DNA of 64,000 nucleotides. Origin: CAZUFB01 sp048173955 (GTDB lineage Bacteria; Actinomycetota; Coriobacteriia; Coriobacteriales; UMGS124). Shown here in pieces: positions 8,742-16,242 of this stretch (its first letter is position 1; each line of letters starts with the position of its first letter). Both the position numbers and the translations under genes were made by a program. A model generated the notes under the pieces. That model worked only from the letters and a program-made list of their open reading frames with translations. It did not search any database and was not told the DNA's origin. Location: NCBI GenBank assembly GCA_048173955.1, contig DBEYOB010000022.1, positions 1 through 64,000 of the forward strand, given 5' to 3'.

Positions 8742-9479
8742 CTACCGCGCCAGCCGGCGGATGTGCTCCAAAAACGGCAGATGCGCGTTGCACAGGTTCA
8801 CCAGCTTGCCCACGACGAGCGCCGAGATGACCGTACCCAGGCCGAGGCCCTGGATACCGTGGAAGAACACGAGGCTGAGCACGAGGGCAATCGCCACAAG
8901 GGAGAGGTCGAAGCAGATCTTCACCGTGCCGAAGCGTATCTTGCATGCGGCCGCGATGGCGCGCACGGCGCCTTCGCCGGGGACGAGGATGACGTTGGGT
9001 GCCACCTCGATGCTGATGCCGAGCGCGAGCACGACGCAGCCCATCGCCACGCATAGCAGCTGCACCGCGATGGAGGTGGGCTCGAAGAAACCGAGCAGGC
9101 GCGTGCTCACGTCGATGAACTCGCTGAACACGACGTTCACCACAAGCTGCAACAGCTGCACCGGCTGAAAGTCGCGCCTCAACAGGACGATCTGCAGCGC
9201 GATGAACAGCAAGTTCACGATGAACGTCGCCGTGCCGAAGGTCAGCACCGGGAACTGCAGGCTCAGCACGTACGGCGTGCTTGAGATGGGCGAGGTGCCG
9301 AGTGCTCCCTTGGTGATGAGCGCGATGCCGAACGAGTTGATGAGCACGCCTGCGACAAACCAGAGGTAGCGGGCCACCAGGTGGTGGGCCGAGTAGCTCG
9401 AGGTTTCGACGGGCTTGTCGGACGACGGGTTGCCGGACGGGGCGTTTGCGGGTGTTGTGCTTGCAGGTGCTTCGGTCAT
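8742..9479 (-). CDS. YczE/YitT-like integral membrane protein
   Basis: The 245-residue protein has a short hydrophilic start and about five to six membrane segments. It carries the family signature NSFGIALITKGALGTSPIS near residues 48-66 and a second block, APNVILVPGEGAVRAIAAAC. This matches the YczE/YyaS/YitT-type membrane family (DUF6198-like), whose transported substrate is unknown. It lies 120 bp downstream of a MarR regulator on the same strand and is probably co-transcribed with it, so export or resistance under MarR control is a reasonable guess. Nothing in the sequence names the substrate. Confidence 0.75.
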   Translation of the reverse strand: MTEAPASTTPANAPSGNPSSDKPVETSSYSAHHLVARYLWFVAGVLINSFGIALITKGALGTSPISSTPYVLSLQFPVLTFGTATFIVNLLFIALQIVLLRRDFQPVQLLQLVVNVVFSEFIDVSTRLLGFFEPTSIAVQLLCVAMGCVVLALGISIEVAPNVILVPGEGAVRAIAAACKIRFGTVKICFDLSLVAIALVLSLVFFHGIQGLGLGTVISALVVGKLVNLCNAHLPFLEHIRRLAR

Positions 9480-9599
9480 AGGTGCTGCATCCTTTTGTAC
9501 TCGTTTCGTTTGTGCGCGCTTCTTCTGTGTGCGCTTGCGTTTGGGCGCTCTTTGCGGTCTGCCTGCCGCCTGCGTCGTCGTCCTGCCTGTGCTACAGGG

Positions 9600-10100
9600 C
9601 TACTGCGGGATGGGGTTGGGACTCCCCGAAGGCGGCATGTCGTCATCTGCTCCTTCGGCTAACCCCGTCGTTACGTCGAGCGCCTCGTCGTCGAGGCCGA
9701 CGATATGGCGCAGCGTGCGTATGGTCGCCGCCCGGTCGCTTTCGGGCACGCCCTCGATCGAGCGCGCGTCGATGAGCCGCGCCCCTTCCCGAATGGCGCG
9801 CGCCAGCTCCCATCCCTGCTCGGTGAGGTACACGTGGGCCATGCGAGCGTCTTGCCTGCTCGTCTCGCGGCGGACGAGTCCCTGTTCTTCGAGTCGCGGC
9901 AGCAGAATCGCCATGGTCGACTTGTCGATGATGCATCCCTGGCAAATGTCGCGCGCGGTGCACCCATCGTGCTCTGATAGGTATTCGAGCACCTTGGGCT
10001 GGCCGGGCTTGAGGCCCAGTCCCGCCGTGAAGCGCACCATGGCGCGGTTCGTGCGGTTGTAGGCCTTGCGTATGAGGACGTGCAGCTCGTCATCGAGCAC
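9600..10100 (-). CDS. MarR-family transcriptional regulator
   Basis: The chosen start is GTG 10100, with GGAAAGGA eight bases upstream, giving 166 residues. The alternative ATG 10157 falls inside a perfect palindrome and is less likely. The protein has the MarR winged helix: KPGQPKVLEYLSEHDGCTAR, then DICQGCIIDKSTMAILLPRL, then the wing RRETSRQDARMAHVYLTEQG. Such proteins bind as dimers to palindromes and usually repress their own operon until a small ligand binds. The palindrome at 10148-10165 sits 48 bp upstream of the start, so it is a natural self-regulatory site. The gene leads the operon with the YczE-like membrane protein. Confidence 0.85.
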   Translation of the reverse strand: MLDDELHVLIRKAYNRTNRAMVRFTAGLGLKPGQPKVLEYLSEHDGCTARDICQGCIIDKSTMAILLPRLEEQGLVRRETSRQDARMAHVYLTEQGWELARAIREGARLIDARSIEGVPESDRAATIRTLRHIVGLDDEALDVTTGLAEGADDDMPPSGSPNPIPQ

Positions 10101-10147
10101 GGCGGATTCCTTTCCGGCGGAGCCGGGGCGCGGCTTAGGGAGAATAG

Positions 10148-10165
10148 TAGTTTGCATACAAACTA
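10148..10165. promoter_or_regulatory. Perfect palindromic operator for the MarR regulator
   Basis: The 18-mer TAGTTTGCATACAAACTA is a perfect inverted repeat (7-bp arms, 4-bp centre). Its size and text fit MarR-family operators of the TTTGcATaCAAA type. It lies just upstream of the MarR gene start, where repressor binding would block its transcription. Assignment to this MarR protein is by position and family habit. Confidence 0.75.
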
Positions 10166-10347
10166 ATTGACCGCTATAGAGTACGAGTTCCAAGCGGAGA
10201 TTGCAAGGGGAGGGGTTTCCAATCCGTGTATGTCGGTCGAATGAGGATGTTAGATTGCCATGGTTGGGGAACTTCGCGATGTCGACAAGCTGATTGCATA
10301 TTTCCTGCAATGGTTTGCATAGCGATTTGCCGGTACGGGGAGAGCAA

Positions 10348-10600
10348 TCCAGAAATCACCCGAGCACTTGCTAAAAAGTCCTCTTGTTGAGTAAGCGGAG
10401 GGGCGGTTTTCGGGCCGCTGCGACATCAGGCGAAGATGAACCAGGGAACGTGGCTTGGGAAAACCGCTGGTCAGATGGCTATGAACCGGTTTGAAAAGAG
10501 TGCGTGCTACATTTCGGTTGATACACAACCGCCCAAGGGTCTTCAAGCTTGCTCAGTAAGGCCACTTTTTCGCAAGTGCCCCTCTGTTTTCTGGAAGACA
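10348..10600. repeat. Intergenic repeat family A, inverted pair 1
   Basis: The minus-orientation copy at 10348-10395 and the plus-orientation copy at 10547-10600 share the core GCTTGCTCAGTAAGGC...TTTTTCGCAAGTGCCC..CTG..TTCTGGAAG, with mismatches. They are about 150 bp apart, tail to tail. Two more copies with the same orientation and spacing lie at 27280-27514. I see no coding sequence in 10166-10848; the pair occupies the leader region of the EFR1-type gene. It is likely a BIME/MITE-like element or structured RNA, with function unknown. Confidence 0.6.
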
Positions 10601-10848
10601 ACCCGCAAAGATAGCGCCAAGTCGCGCAACGCTTCCTTTCGAAGGACGGCGCGAAGGGAGTGGTTCGAGAAAAGCGTATTATGGTCCCCATGATCCCGTA
10701 AAGAACGTCGCGACGTCGGGTGCGGGGGCGGCGGCCATATGGGGAGGCAGTCATGCGGGTGGCGTGCGCTCGGAATCGCCGACTCGGCCGAACCGCCGCC
10801 ACGCATTCAAGGACTGCCCTGAAAAGGGCAAGCGCGCAGAGAGGGCGG

Positions 10849-11703
10849 ATGCTCATGATTTTTGCTTTTTCGGGCACTGGCAACAGCAGCTACGTTGCCC
10901 GCCGCATTGCGGAGGTTGCCGGACACCAGGTCCGCTCCATCAACGACGCGCTTGCGGGCAGGGGGCTTGCGGCCATGCCTGCCTCGCCGATGGAGCCGCT
11001 GGTGTTCGTAGCGCCGACCTATGCCTGGCAGCTGCCCCATGTCGTGCGCGACTGGATTGAGCGCTCCGACTTCGGGGGAAAGGCCAAGACCTCTTCCCGC
11101 CGGGGCGAAGAACGCGGTCCGAGTTTGGCGAGCAGGGGCCATGGACCCGTGCGTGCGCAGGACGCGGGCAACTGGCGCGACGCCTACTTTGTCTTGACCT
11201 GCGGGGGAGAGATCGGCAACGCACCGGCGTCGATTGCGCGCCTGTGCAGACGCGCTGGCCTTGCGTATCGTGGCTGTGCGCAGATCGTCATGCCCGACAA
11301 CTACATCGTCATGTTCGATCCTCCGACCGAGGAGGAGTCGCGCCGCATCGTTGCCGACGCCGAACCGGCGATTCTCGAGGTTGCTGAGCGCATCCGCCGG
11401 GGCGACGATTTGATTCCGCCTCGCCCCGGGCTGGGCGACATCGTCAAAAGCGGGCCGGTGAACGCCCTGTTCAACGCTGTGTACATCAAGTCGGTGACGC
11501 CGTCGGCGACCGATGCGTGCACGGGTTGCGGCGCGTGCGTCAGGCTGTGTCCGCTCGGGAACATCCGTCTTGAGGCGGGCCGACCCGCATGGGGCAAGGC
11601 CTGCACGCACTGCATGGCGTGCGTGAGCGGCTGTCCGCAGGGGGCGGTCGAGTGCGGGAAGGGAACGCGGGGGAAGCGCCGGTATCGCTGCCCAGTTGGG
11701 TGA
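10849..11703 (+). CDS. EFR1-type flavodoxin plus 2x[4Fe-4S] ferredoxin protein
   Basis: The 284-residue protein starts with a flavodoxin-like FMN loop (FAFSGTGNSSYVA, residues 5-17). It ends with two 4Fe4S motifs, CTGCGACVRLCPLGNI and CTHCMACVSGCPQGAV. This is the EFR1 architecture, a cytoplasmic low-potential electron carrier of anaerobes whose partners are not known. A run of about 30 polar, low-complexity residues (80-110, Arg/Gly/Ser-rich) is inserted before DAYFVLTCGGE, where relatives normally join directly. ATG 10855, six bases downstream, is an equal start candidate with better spacing from AGAGGG. The gene is monocistronic: family A repeats lie before it and a family C element after it. 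Confidence 0.8.
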   Translation: MLMIFAFSGTGNSSYVARRIAEVAGHQVRSINDALAGRGLAAMPASPMEPLVFVAPTYAWQLPHVVRDWIERSDFGGKAKTSSRRGEERGPSLASRGHGPVRAQDAGNWRDAYFVLTCGGEIGNAPASIARLCRRAGLAYRGCAQIVMPDNYIVMFDPPTEEESRRIVADAEPAILEVAERIRRGDDLIPPRPGLGDIVKSGPVNALFNAVYIKSVTPSATDACTGCGACVRLCPLGNIRLEAGRPAWGKACTHCMACVSGCPQGAVECGKGTRGKRRYRCPVG

Positions 11704-11764
11704 TGGCGGCGTGATGGGCGGCCGGCGGGCGCCCGTCACGATGGCTGGCGACCGCCGCTGAGAC

Positions 11765-11887
11765 GTCTGTGCGGGCTGACGGCTGTCTAATTTCTGAAAA
11801 ACTCTTAAGTCCAACATGCGTTGCCTGCAGTTTTGCCGACCAGCCTTCGGCTTGCTCGAAAGTTAGACACGTGTCAGCCCACATAGC
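11765..11887. repeat. Intergenic repeat family C, copy 1
   Basis: This is a roughly 123-bp element bounded by inverted arms: GTCTGTGCGGGCTGAC.. at 11765 and ..GTGTCAGCCCACATAG ending near 11887, with GTCTAA/TTAGAC next to the arms. A second, cleaner copy of about 128 bp is at 37002-37129. It lies between the EFR1-type gene and the hairpin pair at 11926-11987, in a 437-bp region without genes. Confidence 0.6.
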
Positions 11888-11925
11888 CGCAACGACCTGC
11901 GCGCAACGGTCCCGCTAGAATATCA

Positions 11926-11987
11926 ACCCACAAAACGTCGGACGAAAGTCACGGTTTGTGGGTCACATTCCGTGACTTTCGTCCGAC
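11926..11987. ncRNA. Overlapping, mutually exclusive hairpins in a gene-free region
   Basis: Hairpin 1 is a perfect 18-bp stem: GTCGGACGAAAGTCACGG at 11937-11954 pairs with its inverse at 11970-11987, with a 15-base loop. Hairpin 2 pairs ACCCACAAA at 11926-11934 with TTTGTGGGT at 11955-11963, the loop of hairpin 1. Depending on folding order, the two either compete or form a pseudoknot. No T-run follows in either direction, so it is not a standard terminator. It lies between convergent genes. A structured RNA, a recombination site or a bidirectional terminator are all possible. Confidence 0.45.
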
Positions 11988-12140
11988 AACAGCGCGTCAA
12001 CGGAGGGCCCGTGTCGCCCGATACGGCCTGGCGCGCAGGTCTGCACGTATCCAAACAGGCTGGGGGCGAGTCGACATCGGCCCGCCCCCAGCCATCACGT
12101 CCATTCGCCTAGATGTGCCCCTCGGTCACCTGGCGTTATT

Positions 12141-14132
12141 TTAGATCTCTTCGCCCAGGGCGACCTTGGCGGCAAGCCACCCGAACGTAGCGCTCTTGCC
12201 GCCGGCTGCTCCGGCGGTGATGTTGGGATAGGTGTCGCAGAAGTAACGGCCTGCGTCATTGCCCACGCAATACAGGCCGTCGATTACGCTGCCGTCGGGA
12301 CGCAGCGCCTGGAGCTTGGTGTTTACCACGATGCCGTCGAACGTGCACAGGATGAGGCCCGAGATGTAGGCGCCGTAGAACGGGGGCTGCGTGTAGTCCT
12401 GCATGCGGAAGGACTCCTTGCCAAAGTCTTCGTCGACGCCCTTGGCGCACAGCTCGTTGTAACGCTCCACGGTGGCGACCAGGTTTTCGACAGGCAGTCC
12501 GAGCTGCTCGGCGAGCTCCTCGATGGTATCGGCGCATGCGAAGCAGTCGGGGTTGTCGATCATGAACTGACCGCGCTGCTCGGTGGTGTCTTCCTTCATG
12601 TACTCGACCTCGCCGTCCCACAGGGGCATGGGAACGCTGCGGGAGCAGCCGTCGGTGTCGTAGGCGAGGTTGTGCTCGTGGTAGTTGCCGGGGATGATCT
12701 CGACCATCACGCCACCCTTGCCGGCGATGGCGTGCAGGCGGTAGTCGTAGGGGCCGCTCTCGTTGCAGAAGCGCTCGCCGTTGAGGTCCACGGTGAGGAA
12801 GGGCTGGCTACCCATCCAGAATAGCTTGCTTGCGTCTTCCTCAAGTGCCTTCTGCACGTCGGTGGTGCCGATGGGCAGCGCCGCGCGCTCGAACAGCATA
12901 CAGGCCGTCTTGTCGTCCTTGGCTGCCCCTGCCCACAGGCACGCCTTGATGCCGTCGCCCTGGTTGGTGATGGGTGCGCGCTCGCCGGCGTAGACCTTGG
13001 CGGCCTGGGGCTGCAGGGCGCGCATCATCTCGCGGTTGTGGGCATAGCCGCCCGTGGCCATGATGACGCCCTTTTCGGCGTTGATGCGGATGTGGTCACC
13101 GTCCTCGTTGGTAGCGTACACGCCGAGCACTTTGCCGGTCTCGTCCTGGACGAGTTCGACCATCGAGGTGTTGTAGCGAAACGTGCCGCCGTTCTCTTCG
13201 ACGTAGGCCTCCACGACCTGGGCGGGGTCGAGGCCGAGATCCTTGTCGGCGAGCACCTCGTTGCACTCGATGAAGCCGGTGTAGCGCGCCTCCTCATGGT
13301 TGGCGTAGTTCATGAGGTGCGGGCGCAGTCCGGCCTGCTTGCACAGGTCGTCGTAGAAGTCGAAGATGGCGCCGCTCTTGTCGTACCACAGGTGGACGAG
13401 CTTGGGGTCGTTCCAGTAGTTGGAGTAGCGGCCGAAATCCTCGGTGATCTCGTTGCGGTCGATGGCGATGCCGGCGCTCTGCTGAAGTTTCGTGTTGATG
13501 GCGCCCATCTGGTAGCGGATGCCCAGGCCCACGGCGGCCTTGTCGATGATGAGCGGGCTCGCGCCGGACTGGACGGCGCTCATGGCGGCAAAGTGACCCG
13601 CGGTGCCCGAGCCCACGATGAGCAGCTCGCAGTCGACGACCTCGACGCAGTCCTCGTCGGTGATGACGGGCTTCTCGCCGAGCCAGGAGGGAACCTCGGG
13701 AGAGGCGGTGCCGGGGGTCGCAGAGGCGTCCTCGACGGGCGCCGCGGCGCCGGTCGAGGCCTGCTCGAGCGCTGAGGCCATGGCTTTCTTGGCGGCGCCC
13801 GAGGTGATGGTGGCGCCGCTCACGCCCTCGATGTCGTCGGAGCCTGCGGCGAGCAGCTGGGCCTGCAGCTCGTCCTGGGCTGCGGCGCCGATCTCGGCGG
13901 TCTCGCCCGAGGTGTCAACGACGATGTCGGAGATGACGCCGGAGTCGTCGACGGTGATCGTCACGGTCACGGCGCTCTCGAGACCGTCGGCCGAGCCGGT
14001 ATAGGTGCCGGGGACCAGTGCCCCGGCGGCCTCGTCGGCAAACGCGTGGGTTCCGGCGGCGGCCATCAGGCCGGTGGCGGCCAGGGCTGCTCCGGCTCCC
14101 GCGATGAAGCTTCTGCGCGATACGTTCTCCAT
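12141..14132 (-). CDS. Tat-exported FAD-dependent fumarate-reductase-like flavoprotein with N-terminal FMN-binding domain
   Basis: The 663-residue protein starts at ATG 14132 behind GAAAGGAG. Residues 1-33 are a Tat signal (SRRSFIAGAGAALA). Residues 38-125 are an FMN-binding domain with GVSGATIT at 103-110, Thr110 being the likely ApbE-attached site. The rest is an FAD-binding-2 reductase: CELLIVGSGTAGHFAAMSA near 160-180, ATGGYAHNREMM, and a C-terminal GLYCVGNDAGRYF block. Electrons would pass FMN to FAD to an organic acceptor outside the membrane. The segment before LNGERFCNE lacks the RGxGG text that carries the catalytic Arg in true fumarate reductases, so another enoate or similar acceptor is more likely. 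It diverges from a membrane LuxR regulator. Confidence 0.85.
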   Translation of the reverse strand: MENVSRRSFIAGAGAALAATGLMAAAGTHAFADEAAGALVPGTYTGSADGLESAVTVTITVDDSGVISDIVVDTSGETAEIGAAAQDELQAQLLAAGSDDIEGVSGATITSGAAKKAMASALEQASTGAAAPVEDASATPGTASPEVPSWLGEKPVITDEDCVEVVDCELLIVGSGTAGHFAAMSAVQSGASPLIIDKAAVGLGIRYQMGAINTKLQQSAGIAIDRNEITEDFGRYSNYWNDPKLVHLWYDKSGAIFDFYDDLCKQAGLRPHLMNYANHEEARYTGFIECNEVLADKDLGLDPAQVVEAYVEENGGTFRYNTSMVELVQDETGKVLGVYATNEDGDHIRINAEKGVIMATGGYAHNREMMRALQPQAAKVYAGERAPITNQGDGIKACLWAGAAKDDKTACMLFERAALPIGTTDVQKALEEDASKLFWMGSQPFLTVDLNGERFCNESGPYDYRLHAIAGKGGVMVEIIPGNYHEHNLAYDTDGCSRSVPMPLWDGEVEYMKEDTTEQRGQFMIDNPDCFACADTIEELAEQLGLPVENLVATVERYNELCAKGVDEDFGKESFRMQDYTQPPFYGAYISGLILCTFDGIVVNTKLQALRPDGSVIDGLYCVGNDAGRYFCDTYPNITAGAAGGKSATFGWLAAKVALGEEI

Positions 14133-14347
14133 GACGTGCTCCTTTCTATCGGAACGTTCGGTCCCTGCGTGACGGACACCACGATGCGCCGCGAAGGCCG
14201 TAGACGAAAGGCGGAGCGAGGGGTGAAACCGTAGATGCATGCCGGCGTCTGGGGGGTGTGACAAACCTCACCCCGTCTGCGAGCTGCATGCGCAAGGGCG
14301 TTTGCCCCATAATGGGGCGCGGACGCGTGCGAAGCGTTTCGAGGAAG
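14133..14347. promoter_or_regulatory. Divergent promoter region with two G/C dyads
   Basis: This 215-bp space separates the flavoreductase (minus) and LuxR regulator (plus). It contains GGGGTG-N10-CACCCC at 14253-14274 and GCCCCATAATGGGGC at 14304-14318. Both are inverted repeats and could be sites for the neighbouring LuxR protein. This is inference from position and symmetry only. Confidence 0.4.
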
Positions 14348-15868
14348 ATGGGGGTTGAGATGGGGGAGCAGCTCAGGGAAGGCCCTGGCGGTATGGTGGG
14401 CGGGGCGGGGGGCGAGGGCCTGTTCCGCCGTGTTTGCGGACCGTATGTCCCCGCCCTGTTCGGCCTCTGCTTCGCCCTGGCGTTTCCCATCCTGTTCATG
14501 GGGCGCACCGCTCTGGGTGCCCGCTCTCTCGGCTCGGCATCGATATACGTGTTTTACACCGTATCGATCGCGGTGCACGTCTGCGTTGCCGTTCGTTCGC
14601 GAAGGGGCTTTTCCTTTGCGGGGCGCATGCCGCTCCTCGCTGTGGCGACCGCGGCGTGCGTCACGGGGGCGGTTCTGGTCATGCTGTCCATAGGCCTGCC
14701 GGGCAGGGTTGCTGCCGGCGTGCTTTTCCTTGTTGGCACGCCGCTTGCCTCCGCGGGCATCAGCCTGCTTATGCTCGCCTGGTACGAGCAGCTTGCCCGC
14801 TTGAGTATCGACTACGCGATGCTCTACTACATTGCGGCCGCGCTCGTTGCCGGGCTGCTGCGCCTTGTCCAGTTCTTTGCCCCTCTTGTCTCGGGGGCGG
14901 CCGGCGTCGTTGCGGACGCCTGCATATGCTGCCTGCCCGCCTTTGCCTTCGCCTGTTTCGCCGTCGGCTCGCGCAAGGTGGCCGGCCTGCCCTATGCGGC
15001 CGGCGAGCAGGTGAGTCCTCGTTGGGAGTTTCCCCAGCAGCCGGTGCTGCTCCTGGTCGTCTTCTACCTGGCTGCCAAGTTCTCGCTCAACCTGATCAGC
15101 GAGGACGACAAAGGCTACAGCGCCGTGGCCAATATCGCGTGTTACGGAATTCTGCTCGCCGTCGTTGTCATGGGGTTCAAGCGGTTCCCCTATCGGGCTA
15201 TTCGCTATGCCGTGCTGCCACTTATGCTGGCTGGCATGCTGTGCCAGCTCAACGGTCCCGGCATGGCGGTGGCGGGTGCGGTGGCCACGCGTGCGGCGCA
15301 GGAGTTGCTGCTGGCGTTTGTGGTGTCGCTTCTGTTCGACCTGTCGTATCGACGTGGTGTCAATGCTCTGTGGGTCTTTGGTCTCACCCTGGCTTGTGGC
15401 AATGCGGGCACCTTGGCCGCCAATCTTTTGACGGTGGAACTTGCCGGGTGGCTTGCCGCCGAGGGCGCGACGCGTCTGGCGGTGTCCGTGCTCATCGTGG
15501 TGGTGACGGTGGCGTTCATGGCGCTTGCCTCGGAGCGCAACCTTGCAGGCACCTGGGGTATCAAACCGTCCGATGCCCCGAAGGGGAATGCGCACTCTCC
15601 GAGCCTTGCCGAGCTTTGCTCGCGCGCGGCACGTCTCTACGACTTGACCCGCCGTGAGGAGGACGTGCTGCTCATGCGTCTTGAGGGAGCCTCGCTCAAA
15701 GAGGTGGAGGAGCGGCTTTGCATTGCGCATAACACGGTGAAGAGCCATGTGCGCCACATCTATGCCAAGCTTGGGGTGACGGGCGTCGAGGAGGCACGCG
15801 CGGTGGTCGAGGGACGCGAACACAAAACCGAGGTGGCTGACACTAAGTCGACATGCCGTACAGGATGA
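14348..15868 (+). CDS. Membrane-anchored LuxR-family transcriptional regulator
   Basis: The 506-residue protein has about twelve hydrophobic segments in residues 25-395. A C-terminal LuxR helix-turn-helix lies in the last 75 residues (YDLTRREEDVLLMRLEGASL, then CIAHNTVKSHVRHIYAKLGV). This layout, with no receiver or autoinducer domain, is typical of Coriobacteriia regulators placed beside respiratory flavoenzyme genes. It probably senses a small molecule or redox signal through the membrane part and activates the divergent reductase. The start is uncertain: ATG 14348 and ATG 14360 both follow G-rich ribosome-site-like text. Confidence 0.8.
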   Translation: MGVEMGEQLREGPGGMVGGAGGEGLFRRVCGPYVPALFGLCFALAFPILFMGRTALGARSLGSASIYVFYTVSIAVHVCVAVRSRRGFSFAGRMPLLAVATAACVTGAVLVMLSIGLPGRVAAGVLFLVGTPLASAGISLLMLAWYEQLARLSIDYAMLYYIAAALVAGLLRLVQFFAPLVSGAAGVVADACICCLPAFAFACFAVGSRKVAGLPYAAGEQVSPRWEFPQQPVLLLVVFYLAAKFSLNLISEDDKGYSAVANIACYGILLAVVVMGFKRFPYRAIRYAVLPLMLAGMLCQLNGPGMAVAGAVATRAAQELLLAFVVSLLFDLSYRRGVNALWVFGLTLACGNAGTLAANLLTVELAGWLAAEGATRLAVSVLIVVVTVAFMALASERNLAGTWGIKPSDAPKGNAHSPSLAELCSRAARLYDLTRREEDVLLMRLEGASLKEVEERLCIAHNTVKSHVRHIYAKLGVTGVEEARAVVEGREHKTEVADTKSTCRTG

Positions 15869-16242
15869 TCGGCTCCCCGTCAGCCCGTTAAATGGCCGTT
15901 TGGCTGCCAATTGCACGTTGCCGAAGAATTACCGGTGGTCAAACTTTGCCGCACGAATGACCGGCATTTTCCGTGGATGCGCATTCGACCGAAAGCCGAC
16001 CGCCTCTCGCGCTTCCGCGTTTCTGCGCACCCCGCGCCGCCGTGTGCGTCCTGCCAGTTTGTCCCTGAAAACCGCGCGGTTTTGGGGAATCGCCCGGACG
16101 CGCCGTCTGCCGGCGCTATGGTGACGCTCGCGGTACGCATCGGGCCCGCACGATTCTTGCAACCGTACGGGCCCGACAGCGGGGGCGGCCCGGGACTTCC
16201 GGCCCCGCCTCTCCGCCTTTCGCTTTGCGCCTGCGGCGCCTC
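15869..16242. terminator. Convergent intergenic region with strong hairpin
   Basis: No gene is seen. At 16140-16176 a 13-bp stem with one mismatch (TCGGGCCCGcACG against CGTaCGGGCCCGA, 11-base loop) lies between the LuxR gene (plus) and the old-yellow-enzyme-type gene (minus). It has no T-run, so it is a candidate bidirectional terminator rather than a classical one. Confidence 0.45.

Noticed and set aside
10311..10848. Small genes in the region before the EFR1-type gene
   Set aside because: Candidate frames overlap the family A repeats, have no ribosome sites and no protein-like text.
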